A DNA stretch of 64,000 nucleotides from the NCBI GenBank assembly GCA_000996695.1, contig LCAT01000002.1, forward strand, positions 1 through 64,000, given 5' to 3'. Shown here piece by piece: positions 33,353 to 42,877 of this stretch. Under the pieces are notes generated by a model, which did not search any database, was not told the DNA's origin, and saw nothing but the letters and a program-made list of their open reading frames with translations. Position 1 is the stretch's first letter. The number at the start of each line of letters is the position of its first letter. Source of the DNA: a candidate division TM6 bacterium GW2011_GWE2_41_16. GTDB taxonomy: Bacteria > Babelota > Babeliae > Babelales > Babelaceae. The translations under genes and the position numbers were made by a program.

Positions 33353-33400
33353 AAAAAAGACTGTGGGACAGGCCTTTTGAGCCCATCCCACATTTTTTCA
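33353..33400. terminator. Terminator after the cysteine-rich outer-membrane protein gene
   Basis: TGTGGGA (33362-33368) pairs with TCCCACA (33386-33392) and the stem continues with GGCC/GGGC-type pairs. T-runs exist on both strands (A-run at 33353-33358, T-run at 33393-33398). Confidence 0.7.
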
Positions 33401-33412
33401 CCCGGTTGATTA

Positions 33413-35212
33413 TTAGAAGTTTACTCGTATACCGACGAATGCATCGGTATCGCGGAATGCATTTTTACCGGCAAAGGCATAGAGGAACCCGCCGAAAAGT
33501 TCGCAACATGAAGTCGACATAAAGAACTCAGTGCGCACTTTATGTGAAATAACATTGGTCAAACGTTGTGCTACACGAGGATCAAGTCTTTGGTTCGTGT
33601 TGCCTGCCAAGTCTGTTGCTGAAGGCCAGCACATACAAATCTTGTCGCAGCCCTTCCAGTAGAATTGGTATCCTACATCAAGACCGCAATGACGGCTTGC
33701 AAATGCAGACAAAATTGCGTTCAACTCAAAATGGTTCCAGTTGATTCGCGCAGGCACGCAAGGCCCGATGTTTTTGATTGTTGCGCCAATGAACGGTGCG
33801 GGTATTTTTTCCGTTGCACTGAGCACAAACGAATAGGTACCGTCAACCGTTGCTTTAAAGGTATCACACATATCCCAGCCAAGCGTTGCGCCTAAGCGAA
33901 GCTCAGGGTGCCCGCCGTTACCCAAAGGCAACTCGAGAGGTCTTCTGCAATCACAGAGCTTGCCACCGGTTGGCAAACGAAGGCCAGCAAGTACTTCTGA
34001 GAAAATGCAGTCGTTGCAACCCCAGAGACGACCAGCTACTAAGTCAAGATCAAGATCGCCAAGACCTTTTTTGCGGCCGTATGCGATGTTAATGCCATTT
34101 GCTTCTAAGAACGGATTAACCGATGTAACACCCAGACCTTCAGTTGATGCTGTTATAGTATTAAGAATAATATTTGCATCCTGCGTTATTGACGCTCCCG
34201 TCGAAACCTTGACAGTAGGAACAACAAAAAGTTGTCGTTGATATTGCGGAGCAAGTGCAAGACCTGTACTGTAATCTGTACCAGTCAAGAAATACCCACG
34301 AATCCCGTTACCTACACCGGTTCCACTTGCAGCAACAACCGCTGTAGGATCAATTGCAGAAACTTCATTTGCCCAATTGTTATTGCTAAAAGGAACTGCG
34401 CCAGACGTTGAGCCGAGCACAGCAATACCAGGAATGTCAGTAAGTACATCGGGTGGATTTGGAGATGTTACAGTTTGACCTGCAAGTTTTAGATTAGGCG
34501 TCCAGGAAACAAAAGCATTACCACCAGCAATAATATTTAATTGTGCTAAAAAATCGAGACGTGCTGCATAGGCATTGGTAATAGTATTAGTACCCAAATC
34601 ACTTGTAAGCTGTTCTTGACGAACAACAAACACGTCACTCAGAGTCTCACCCGTTAGATCACTTTCATTTGTTGGAGTTTGTTTAAACTCGCAATCTCGC
34701 ACCGGTATACGTGCGCGCAACCCCGCATGTGCCTTGTTATTGCAAAAACGCGTTTCTAAACATGCACCAAAAATTGCACCGCGTTCTGAATATTCATATC
34801 GAGGGGAGATGGTCGATATGGCAACAAAAGGATTTCCGGTTTTGAGCACTCCATTTGGGTACCCACCTGGGAACGACTCACCAATCGTAAAGTCTGATTT
34901 ACCAAAAATGAGATTGGTCAGAGGCACTTTACACGTACCATTTTTACAACCAAAAGCTTTATCAGCCGTACGTTCGTACACACTACCGATTATCGCAACC
35001 TGGACAGGCAGCTCACAGCAGCCATCATCATAATCTCTGCAACAGCCACATGGTTTGTCGTTTTTTTGGTCCTGTTCATCGCGTTCATACATAATGGGAT
35101 AATGCGAGAATCCCATCATCGGCACAGGCAACGGATTGCGTATTTCGCGCGCAATCATGCTCCCTGCGCAGCACAAGAGCCCAAGCCCGAGCACTTTGTT
35201 GAAATTATTCAT
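33413..35212 (-). CDS. Cysteine-rich outer-membrane beta-barrel protein
   Basis: From ATG 35212, after AAGGAAGG, the product has 599 residues. A signal peptide (about 1-20, GLLCCAGSMIA) is followed by a Cys-rich segment (CGCCRDYDDGCCEL) and a long stretch of alternating polar and hydrophobic residues. The chain ends GIRVNF, with the terminal Phe of outer-membrane barrels. About 25 cysteines are spread over the chain, reminiscent of disulfide-linked chlamydial major outer-membrane proteins, though I see no sequence match. It probably acts as porin or structural barrel. The giant surface-protein gene lies just upstream on the same strand, and both have the same AAGGAAGG ribosome site. Confidence 0.78.
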   Translation of the reverse strand: MNNFNKVLGLGLLCCAGSMIAREIRNPLPVPMMGFSHYPIMYERDEQDQKNDKPCGCCRDYDDGCCELPVQVAIIGSVYERTADKAFGCKNGTCKVPLTNLIFGKSDFTIGESFPGGYPNGVLKTGNPFVAISTISPRYEYSERGAIFGACLETRFCNNKAHAGLRARIPVRDCEFKQTPTNESDLTGETLSDVFVVRQEQLTSDLGTNTITNAYAARLDFLAQLNIIAGGNAFVSWTPNLKLAGQTVTSPNPPDVLTDIPGIAVLGSTSGAVPFSNNNWANEVSAIDPTAVVAASGTGVGNGIRGYFLTGTDYSTGLALAPQYQRQLFVVPTVKVSTGASITQDANIILNTITASTEGLGVTSVNPFLEANGINIAYGRKKGLGDLDLDLVAGRLWGCNDCIFSEVLAGLRLPTGGKLCDCRRPLELPLGNGGHPELRLGATLGWDMCDTFKATVDGTYSFVLSATEKIPAPFIGATIKNIGPCVPARINWNHFELNAILSAFASRHCGLDVGYQFYWKGCDKICMCWPSATDLAGNTNQRLDPRVAQRLTNVISHKVRTEFFMSTSCCELFGGFLYAFAGKNAFRDTDAFVGIRVNF

Positions 35213-35257
35213 AAACACCTTCCTTGTTTTTAAAAAATCTTTTTGCCCTTGTTATTT

Positions 35258-35289
35258 GGCTAGGACGCATATAATTTGCATCCTAGCCT
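35258..35289. terminator. Hairpin between two surface-protein genes
   Basis: GGCTAGGA and TCCTAGCC arms with GCATATAATTTGC between form a good stem, without a T-run. It may attenuate transcription from the giant gene into the outer-membrane protein gene or stabilise the mRNA end. Confidence 0.5.
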
Positions 35290-35298
35290 GGATAAAAT

Positions 35299-38200
35299 TT
35301 ATGCTACGAGACTATAATATGATGCGGCTTCGTGAACCGTATCCCAAATAACACCCACATCACCAAGTTCCAAAGATTTTTCTGGATCTGCAACCGTATT
35401 CAGACCACGGATTCTTCTATTGTTTTCGCGTTTAATTACATCGTCCAAAATAAATACTGTCTTAATTGTATTATCAAATGCACGCGTCACTTCTGCACGC
35501 GTAGTTATTTGCGATGTATAATTATTTGCGGTTATTTGACCAAAAAATCCAGCTGCCGTTGTTGGGGTAGCATACAAACTGGTCATACTTGGATCCAAGA
35601 TAACGTCAGTTGATGCCATGATGCCAGCTGCATAACGAGCACTAATCGTACCCGCTGTTGTTAATACAACCGGTGCGTATGCTGCTGTTGCCACTGTTGG
35701 GGTTGAGAGAATAACGTTACCACCACCAAGCATGCTTATGTTTGTAAGTGTTGTTGGATTTGTGAATATGTATGCAGCTTCTTCTACAGGAATTTTACCC
35801 GCACCAATTGCAAGCAATGTTGCGTATTTGTCTGAGGTTGGGAAAATTTCTGCATGACGCAGTTCGCCGTTGATCCTAAAGGTGATCGTGCCAAGATTAA
35901 ACAGATCGTTTACTGTCCACGCACTGGTATTGGTATCCGGTTTAGACACCATACCAACACCGGTACCAAAGAAGCTTTGTGAACCAAGCTGTACAAACGT
36001 ATCGGGACCATCAAGATTGAGACGGAACGATACTTCTGGGGTTACTTCTTCTGTTGTTTCATCAGTTGTATTACCTACTTGGAATGCTCCGCCATAATCA
36101 GCTGAGTCACCCATTGCCATGCCTGCATTATCGTTGAAAAGGAATTCAACACGAGTTGTGTAATCAGCATCCATAATTACAACGTCATCGGTACTTACCG
36201 GACCGGCATTTGAAACCACTCGTTCACCAGCCGACTCAACAGAAAGGAACGAATTGCGAGGCAGTTCAAGACGAGCTTTTTCTGAGAATTTGAGCGTTGC
36301 GTATGCGTCTTCATCAAGACCGGTTGCGCAAATTTGCACACGATACGGATCAAGCTGGGTTAAACTTGTGAATGTTGATGTATCCACTTGAGAGTGTTCG
36401 CAACGGAATATCGATGTATCCGTGAAATGATTCACACCTTGGCCAAGCAATATGATTGCGCCTGGTTCAGCAACAAGTCTGACGTTGCCGCCAAAGAGCA
36501 CTTGTTGGTTTGTACTCGTAAGAGCACTTAAATCAAAAATGCCACCTTCTCGAATACGAATTTCACGTGGAACGTCTGAGTAAATATAGCAATATTGTTC
36601 TTCGCTTGCTCCAAAATCTGGGCCAGGAAGAATTGCTGCTACACCTTGTTTTTCAACAATCAAATCTTGGTTAAGCAGAACTTTACAGGTACCATTTGGC
36701 ACCAGGGTAACACCGCTTGTACCAAGCTTAATGTACCCAAAATCTGAGTCTGTTGTTCGTGATGCTGAGCCAAGACCCAGGAATCCACCGTCTTCAACAA
36801 CCAAGAATGCCGTAGGCGTTATTGCTTGGTCTGCTGCAGGGAACATCAAGAATTCACGAACAAATCCACCAATACGGAATCCTGGTTGATCACCAAGACG
36901 TGAGTTCAGTACTTGGAACTGATCAACAGTTCCATTGATTTGTGGCAAGCCCACAAGATTTGCATCTGTTACCGCAGTCAAATTACCGGCAGCAGGCACC
37001 GTGCCAAATTCATAGGGAACGTATTGAGTTGTACCGCCATACAAGCCGGTATAATCCTTGTTAACATTTGCCCAATCAAACGTGTAGTCTGACAAATACG
37101 CACCTGCTGCGATAATTTCCGTGTTTCCAGTAGCAGCTGAAAGATCAATGTACGTGTTTGCCTTGCCTACCATATCGTTGAAAAATGCATTACGAACAGG
37201 CAGATTTACGATACCGTTACGGCTTTGTGCAACCATCACTTTAAAGTTAGCACGGTTTGCAGGATTTAATTCGAAAGCACCCTGTAGATCAACAAATATT
37301 CCGCCTTCGCCTGTTGTTGCGCTTGATGCGATATCATGAATAGTGCCGCCAGCTGACTCGAATGAATAATAATCACCCGAAACATATACTGTTGGTTCTG
37401 TAGTAAGCGTAAATGCTGCACCGGTATCAGGATTAATTCCATCGGTCACTGCATCTACGTTTGAGCCAATCGAAAAATTCGACTTACTACCCAAGAACCA
37501 TTGGTGTACCGACGTACCCGATGGGCTCGTTAAACCTTCGGTAATAGAAGAACTGTTTAGCGCTGTTTGAAGCGTAAGCAGTTGTACTGGAGTCCCCGCA
37601 ATAGGGAATAATTGCATAACATCAATATGAGAATCAGCATTGATGATCGTGTTGTAGTCCGATGCTGTTGCGCCAACTTCGGTACCAAAAATCAATGTTC
37701 GTCCGGTACCTTGGTCAAGCTGAAGACCGTTGCCATAGGTAATAACAAAACTGTTATTTGCACCTGGAGTTGGCAATTGGCACTCAGGCATGTTCCAGTC
37801 AACGCCGGTTGATGCCATATTTGAGTGGAAATGTACGGTTGAGTTTACCAGCATAAAACGTGGGCGAGGATGCTGAGTCTGTGTTGGAACTGGTTCTGCC
37901 GGGTTAATAAGCCACCATGTTTCACCGCCAATGTAGCACGGAGCTGATTGGTATGGATCATTACCACGATACACTTGGTGAATTTCATCAGTATGTTTCA
38001 AATTAGTGTTTACCGATATCGCCATGTTGTTAATCATGAAGCAACCGACACCATATTGATTATAGTCCCCGTTGACGTCTGTATCGAAAGTACGTTTTGG
38101 GAAATTGCCCGCTGCACCGGTGCTTAAGACGTCATCACCTGTTGGATCAACTTCAAGAGAGAGAATTTCTATTGCTGATTGGTTTAAAGCTGTACCCTGA

Positions 38201-39534
38201 AGGCTCAAAGGAGCTTCAACAGAGAACATGATCGTGCCAGCACCATGCGCCCCGCTATATTGATTTACAGGTGGCACAAGATCTGTTACATGATCAATAT
38301 AGGATGTTCCGTCTGAGCGAACTGATGAAGCAAAATAGAGAGCACCAGTACCTTCATAAATAATGTTTGCATGATCCGTCGAGTACACATCAACATCCGC
38401 ATCACCATCAATAATCAGAGCTGATGGGTTACGATCTTTTATGATCGTACTGATAGGACGATTGTTTACATATAATGGATTAACAACCGGCAAAGGGCTT
38501 GGCGTCAAATTTGGACCATCAACAAAATATTGTAAATATGAGCCAGTTTGAATTCTGATGTTACCTTTTTGACCAACTATAAAGCCGTTATCGCGTACGT
38601 ATGTTGGACCAACAACACGCCATGGATTTGCTCTCAGCTGCGTGTAAGTACGATTTTGGTTGTATACAAGTAATCCTGCAAATGATGCCCCAGCTGTAGG
38701 AGTTTTTGTTTGAATTTCGAGAGCTGTACCTACGAGTGTTGTCCAATCGATATCGCCATAACTCGTCGTATTTATTGTAGCGTTGTTATTTACCTGAGCC
38801 TGAACTAAAAAGCCTCCACGATCTAACACGCCAAGTTTTAAACGACCGGTGTTTGCATTGGCATTTGTTGCATCAAGCATTATGCCTGCTGAATTTGTAG
38901 AAGCCGCTGCACCAATAAAGGTTACGGTAGAATCATTACCAACAACAAAGCTCACATCATTGTTTGATGCGATTGAATTACGCTTAACAAGTACAAGCGT
39001 ATCTGCAGGACCAGTTGCCGTATGACCTGCTGTATTTATAAGCAGATGAGCTCCAGCGCCTGTTACACCACCGTTAGAGAAATCGGTAGTCATTAAATCT
39101 GTGCCATTAAACACAAGCTGACCAGTTGTTGCACCGGTTCCTGCAGCAGTCACCGTAACAGCAAAATTATCGGGAGTTGCGGTTGCCGTATTGAGTACGC
39201 CTTCAAATGTCACATTTTGAGAAAAATTCAAAGTGATGGTGTTGCTAGCGCCAATAGTAAAGTGCAGCCCACACAAATTTGGGGTCAACACTGCGGGATC
39301 TGGCGAAAGAGCAACCGGACCACCAGCGGTTATATTAATGGTACGACTTGCAGCAGTTGCATCGACAATAACGTGTCCGTTAAACTGACAGTTACCAGCA
39401 ATATTAATATCATCGGCAACTGTACCTGCCGGAATCACGCCGGTCCAGACGGTTACAGCTCCCAACGGCAGTGTGAAAAACAAAGCCGTAACGGCCAAAG
39501 CCGTGAGAGATTTAAGGAGAAATTTCATTCTCAT
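35299..39534 (-). CDS. Giant exported surface protein, probable beta-solenoid
   Basis: The 1411-residue product starts with a clear signal peptide (MKFLLKSLTALAVTALFFTLPLGAV). The rest is rich in Gly, Thr, Val, Asn and Asp with many short strands (INITAGGPVALS, TGQLVFNGTDL, GFLVQAQVNNNATINT) in the style of right-handed beta-helix passenger domains and filamentous adhesins. No autotransporter barrel is seen at the C-terminus, which ends AASYYSLVA, so it may be anchored by another protein. It has very few cysteines, unlike its downstream neighbour. GAAGGG precedes the start; a second ATG at 39528 is possible. I infer an S-layer-like or adhesive cell-surface role. No catalytic motif is visible. 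Confidence 0.8.
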   Translation of the reverse strand: MRMKFLLKSLTALAVTALFFTLPLGAVTVWTGVIPAGTVADDINIAGNCQFNGHVIVDATAASRTINITAGGPVALSPDPAVLTPNLCGLHFTIGASNTITLNFSQNVTFEGVLNTATATPDNFAVTVTAAGTGATTGQLVFNGTDLMTTDFSNGGVTGAGAHLLINTAGHTATGPADTLVLVKRNSIASNNDVSFVVGNDSTVTFIGAAASTNSAGIMLDATNANANTGRLKLGVLDRGGFLVQAQVNNNATINTTSYGDIDWTTLVGTALEIQTKTPTAGASFAGLLVYNQNRTYTQLRANPWRVVGPTYVRDNGFIVGQKGNIRIQTGSYLQYFVDGPNLTPSPLPVVNPLYVNNRPISTIIKDRNPSALIIDGDADVDVYSTDHANIIYEGTGALYFASSVRSDGTSYIDHVTDLVPPVNQYSGAHGAGTIMFSVEAPLSLQGTALNQSAIEILSLEVDPTGDDVLSTGAAGNFPKRTFDTDVNGDYNQYGVGCFMINNMAISVNTNLKHTDEIHQVYRGNDPYQSAPCYIGGETWWLINPAEPVPTQTQHPRPRFMLVNSTVHFHSNMASTGVDWNMPECQLPTPGANNSFVITYGNGLQLDQGTGRTLIFGTEVGATASDYNTIINADSHIDVMQLFPIAGTPVQLLTLQTALNSSSITEGLTSPSGTSVHQWFLGSKSNFSIGSNVDAVTDGINPDTGAAFTLTTEPTVYVSGDYYSFESAGGTIHDIASSATTGEGGIFVDLQGAFELNPANRANFKVMVAQSRNGIVNLPVRNAFFNDMVGKANTYIDLSAATGNTEIIAAGAYLSDYTFDWANVNKDYTGLYGGTTQYVPYEFGTVPAAGNLTAVTDANLVGLPQINGTVDQFQVLNSRLGDQPGFRIGGFVREFLMFPAADQAITPTAFLVVEDGGFLGLGSASRTTDSDFGYIKLGTSGVTLVPNGTCKVLLNQDLIVEKQGVAAILPGPDFGASEEQYCYIYSDVPREIRIREGGIFDLSALTSTNQQVLFGGNVRLVAEPGAIILLGQGVNHFTDTSIFRCEHSQVDTSTFTSLTQLDPYRVQICATGLDEDAYATLKFSEKARLELPRNSFLSVESAGERVVSNAGPVSTDDVVIMDADYTTRVEFLFNDNAGMAMGDSADYGGAFQVGNTTDETTEEVTPEVSFRLNLDGPDTFVQLGSQSFFGTGVGMVSKPDTNTSAWTVNDLFNLGTITFRINGELRHAEIFPTSDKYATLLAIGAGKIPVEEAAYIFTNPTTLTNISMLGGGNVILSTPTVATAAYAPVVLTTAGTISARYAAGIMASTDVILDPSMTSLYATPTTAAGFFGQITANNYTSQITTRAEVTRAFDNTIKTVFILDDVIKRENNRRIRGLNTVADPEKSLELGDVGVIWDTVHEAASYYSLVA

Positions 39535-39608
39535 AAACCCTTCCTTCTTTTAAAAAAACACATATGTACAGGCACCACGCCTTACAGTTTGCTTAACTCA
39601 TGCATATC

Positions 39609-39802
39609 GCAAGATTCACTAAGAAATGCACTTTCGCATGTCGATCTGGGGATGCGATTATAGCGAAGCCCATTTAGTTATGCTCTCTCGTGATTACGGA
39701 TGGTGCCTTTTGATGGGCATAAACCGTGAGCGTGTTTGAGCGTGCCTAAATGGCGGTTGCCATAATAATCAAATTGGTGCAAGTCAAAGTGGCGAATGCC
39801 AT
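39609..39802. repeat. Repeat A, intergenic copy 2, split by a nested repeat B
   Basis: Bases 39609-39660 and 39765-39802 together form a full repeat A (compare 18161-18250). Between them, 39661-39764 is a short repeat B, in reverse starting TATGGCAACCGCCATTTAGG and ending CTTCGCTA, matching 7972-8040. B therefore moved after A. No other gene is seen in the 360-base gap between the giant gene and potD. Confidence 0.82.
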
Positions 39803-39894
39803 AAATCAAATGTTCAGCCTGAAACGTAGACACCCTACATAAAAAAGTCAATACAAAAAAAAGAAGAAAAAAGAGCTTTATAAACCGTGATTTT

Positions 39895-41028
39895 TTATGA
39901 CCGAGTCGCTTTAAGAGCCACCCAAAGACGGTATTTTTCTTGATCAGACAAAAATGCCTTAAAAAACATGAGCTTTTGTTGATGCTCACGTGCTATAGCA
40001 CGAAGCTTGAGTTGCGATACATCCAGCTCAATTGAATCAAGATAGCTTTCGCACGCAGGAAAGAACGAAAATTTTTCAAAATGCTTTACCACAGACTCCG
40101 GAGAACTCATATAGTTAATAAACGCATACACTAAATCATCTTTTTTGCTTGCTCCAGGGAGCGCAAAATTTTCGATAGTAGCATACGTGCCTTCTTGTGG
40201 AACAATAAACTCGAACGCATCATTATTTTTTATACCTTGCCACATTTGCGCAGTCGTTGTAACAGCAAGAGGCGAATTTCCGGTAATCAAAAAATAATCA
40301 GCCCTGAACGATGAATATGCCTCAACCCATGAACGCTGTCTTACGAGTAATTGCAACAAATTATTATACTGAGGACCAAGCTCTTCACCACGATTACGTA
40401 AATACAAAGCCCCAAAAGAAAATATTTCTAACGGATCTGAGGTCATTACCACGGAGTAACCCTGTGGGCAACAATCAAACAATGCGCCCCAGCCCTTGTT
40501 TTCAAAAAAATTTTTAACTTGTTTTTTATTTAAACCACGAAAATTGCGCTGCTGTGCGAAATAATCAACATTTACGCCAAGACCATATAACTCCCATGCC
40601 CATGGCACGGTATATTCATTGTGCTGATCAAAAGGCAGATTAAGAAGATGCTGATTTATATGCGATAAAAATGTAATTTTGCTTTTATCTATTTTCTTAA
40701 GCAGACCTTCTTTTTTGAGTTTTTCAACGGCGTAATCAGAAGGTATGATCAGATCATACCCATCACCTTGGGATGAAAGTAATTTTTTATGCAGTTCTTC
40801 GTTTGTAGTATAAAAATTTAAAAAAACTTTTATACCCGTTTCTTTTTCAAACGCTCTCACACGGGCAATATCAAACATGTTGCCCCAGGTAAACACCGTA
40901 ATAAATGGTCGCTCAAAACGCATTGAGAGCCATGACGTAAGGCGAGGTATAGACAGTAAACCTATGCCCACGGCGATCCAAAAGACCACAATCGCACTGC
41001 GTAACATAAAAACTTTAAGTACATTCAT
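39895..41028 (-). CDS. potD: Polyamine ABC transporter substrate-binding protein
   Basis: It would bind spermidine/putrescine outside the membrane and deliver it to PotBC. The 377-residue protein has an N-terminal membrane anchor (about residues 10-30) in place of a cleaved signal peptide, then the PotD fold: FTWGNMFDIARVRAFEKETGIKV, the GDGYDLIIPSDYAVEKLKKEGLL hinge region and a C-terminal VYAFINYMSSPESV. The first methionine by GTG can be set aside; the ATG at 41028 follows AGGGGG. It is the last gene of potA-potB-potC-potD. The tail after residue 330 is long and basic. Ligand identity rests on family and operon context. Confidence 0.9.
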   Translation of the reverse strand: MNVLKVFMLRSAIVVFWIAVGIGLLSIPRLTSWLSMRFERPFITVFTWGNMFDIARVRAFEKETGIKVFLNFYTTNEELHKKLLSSQGDGYDLIIPSDYAVEKLKKEGLLKKIDKSKITFLSHINQHLLNLPFDQHNEYTVPWAWELYGLGVNVDYFAQQRNFRGLNKKQVKNFFENKGWGALFDCCPQGYSVVMTSDPLEIFSFGALYLRNRGEELGPQYNNLLQLLVRQRSWVEAYSSFRADYFLITGNSPLAVTTTAQMWQGIKNNDAFEFIVPQEGTYATIENFALPGASKKDDLVYAFINYMSSPESVVKHFEKFSFFPACESYLDSIELDVSQLKLRAIAREHQQKLMFFKAFLSDQEKYRLWVALKATRS

Positions 41029-41036
41029 CACGCCCC

Positions 41037-41837
41037 CTAAAATAGTTTTGCTCGCGAGTTATACGAATAAAATACCATCACCAAAGACCCACTAAACATC
41101 AGTAAAACTGCCGACAAAGCGTTAACCGTCGGTGATACTTCTGCTCGCATAAGCGAGAGCAAATACAGAGGAAGAGTTTGCGTAGTGCTGCCTGAACAAA
41201 AATATGCAAGCACAAAATCATCGAACGATATCATAAACACAAATAACCCTGTTGCGATAACCGACGAGCGCAACAGAGGAAAGGTAACAAAGCGAAAGGT
41301 CTCAATAGCAGAAGCACCCAGATCGTATGATGCTTCAGTAAGACGATTATCAAGCTCACTCAGCCGCGCAAACAAATTAGGGATCGCATAACCCATACCT
41401 AAAATGGTATGTGCAACAACAAGAGTTACTCGACCAAGTGGCACACCCAAAAATGAAAATAATCCAAGCAGACCTACCGCAAACACAATTTCTGGAACAA
41501 CAGTATTCACATAAAAAAATGTTGCTACTCGTTCAAAACGACGGCTTTGCGCGAGAAAAAAAATAAAAAATACACTGAAAATCAAACTCAAAACAGTCGC
41601 ACACACCGCTATGAACATCGAGTTCATAACCGCTTCCCACAAATGAGTTGTACGCGCAAGTTCATGGTACCATTGCCAGGTAAAACCTGTCCATCGTGAA
41701 GGAAATGGCGCTTTATTAAAAGAAAAAATAATCAAAATAATGATCGGCATGTATAAAAAAGCGTACACACCCACAACAAAAAATCGTCCCAAATTTTTAA
41801 CCATATGCGAACGCACTCGCAACAGTGTATCGACCAT
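41037..41837 (-). CDS. potC: Polyamine ABC transporter permease PotC
   Basis: The 266-residue inner-membrane permease has six hydrophobic helices and the EAA loop that contacts the ATPase, here EASYDLGASAIETFRFVTFPLL (split over two helices; key residues E-A-x3-G). Its start FFVVGVYAFLYMPIIILIIFSFN is typical of PotC. AGGAG precedes the ATG. It is eight bases from potD and 13 from potB, so one transcript is clear. Confidence 0.93.
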   Translation of the reverse strand: MVDTLLRVRSHMVKNLGRFFVVGVYAFLYMPIIILIIFSFNKAPFPSRWTGFTWQWYHELARTTHLWEAVMNSMFIAVCATVLSLIFSVFFIFFLAQSRRFERVATFFYVNTVVPEIVFAVGLLGLFSFLGVPLGRVTLVVAHTILGMGYAIPNLFARLSELDNRLTEASYDLGASAIETFRFVTFPLLRSSVIATGLFVFMISFDDFVLAYFCSGSTTQTLPLYLLSLMRAEVSPTVNALSAVLLMFSGSLVMVFYSYNSRAKLF

Positions 41838-41850
41838 TTTTATTATTCTC

Positions 41851-42732
41851 CTACTTCAACATCTTGATCAAACGCACAATGCCCAGGTAACATACAAACG
41901 CACTCAGACCCAAAACAAGGCAACTGAGCACCGTAAAAGCTCCTCCAAGAGCTCCCGTGTTCTCGCCAAGCACAAGGTAAGATACTACGTTACCGACATA
42001 CATTATTTTGTCACCGCCAAGTAACTCAGGGATAACGAATTCACCAAAAGAAGGCACAAACACCATAAAAAATCCGGTAACTATGCCGCCTGCGGTCGAA
42101 GGAATAAGAATTTTCCAAATAGTTTGCCACCAGGTTGCACCGAGATCATATGAAGCTTCAATCAGATCTCCATCAAAACGATCTAGTGCAGCGTATAGGG
42201 GTAAAATCATAAATGGTAGATAATAATACACCATCATCAAATACACGGCGAATGAGCTATTAAGTAAGTGCAGCGGTTTACTGATAAGACCAACCGATTG
42301 TAAAAAAAGATTTAAAAAGCCCTCTTTCTCGAGCACAAAAAACCATGCAAAAATATGCAGTAAAAAATTGGTCCAGAACGGCAGCACAAGCAAAAAAAAC
42401 AGCAATGGTTTAAACGAACCTGCACGAAAAACCAAATAATATGCAACAGGATATGCTACCAAAAAGCATACGCTCACGTTAAAAAACGCAAGCCAGAGCG
42501 ATCGCAGGATAACCCATACGTAGGGCATAGAAAAAAAATATTTAAAAGAGGCGAACGAAAAACCGATCAAAGAGCCCTGAGAATTAAACACACTTACTGA
42601 AAAAAACAGTATTGCAAGCAGAGGCACAATAAAAAAAATTATTTGCCACAAAATTGCAGGTGTACCAAAAAAGAAGGGTAACTCGTTCTCTCCACGAAAT
42701 CTGTTTGTCACGCACCGCATTAATCGTACCAT
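41851..42732 (-). CDS. potB: Polyamine ABC transporter permease PotB
   Basis: A 293-residue permease with six helices and an EAA loop (LIEASYDLGATWWQTIWKIL). It pairs with PotC in the membrane. The N-terminus has about 20 polar residues before the first helix (AILWQIIFFIVPLLAILFFSVSVF). GAGGG precedes the ATG. The 145 bases between potA and potB contain the palindrome ATGGCAACGCCAT (42756-42768) and a short hairpin, so the ATPase gene is less tightly linked than the rest. Confidence 0.93.
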   Translation of the reverse strand: MVRLMRCVTNRFRGENELPFFFGTPAILWQIIFFIVPLLAILFFSVSVFNSQGSLIGFSFASFKYFFSMPYVWVILRSLWLAFFNVSVCFLVAYPVAYYLVFRAGSFKPLLFFLLVLPFWTNFLLHIFAWFFVLEKEGFLNLFLQSVGLISKPLHLLNSSFAVYLMMVYYYLPFMILPLYAALDRFDGDLIEASYDLGATWWQTIWKILIPSTAGGIVTGFFMVFVPSFGEFVIPELLGGDKIMYVGNVVSYLVLGENTGALGGAFTVLSCLVLGLSAFVCYLGIVRLIKMLK

Positions 42733-42755
42733 TTTTTACTTCCCTCGCGTTGAAT

Positions 42756-42830
42756 ATGGCAACGCCATGCCAGATAAGAGTGAATGCGTTTTATCTGGCT
42801 AAAAGACCGCACTATTTTTTTCATGCTCAA
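42756..42830. repeat. Palindrome and partial repeat B between potA and potB
   Basis: ATGGCAACGCCAT is followed by CCAGATAA…TTATCTGG (variable-arm hairpin, about 42769-42799) and AAGACCGCACTATTT, a block also seen at 13561-13575 and 48050-48063. Confidence 0.55.
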
Positions 42831-42877
42831 ATATACTTTTTGTCTATGATTCATGATCACCCAATGAGCATAATTCT

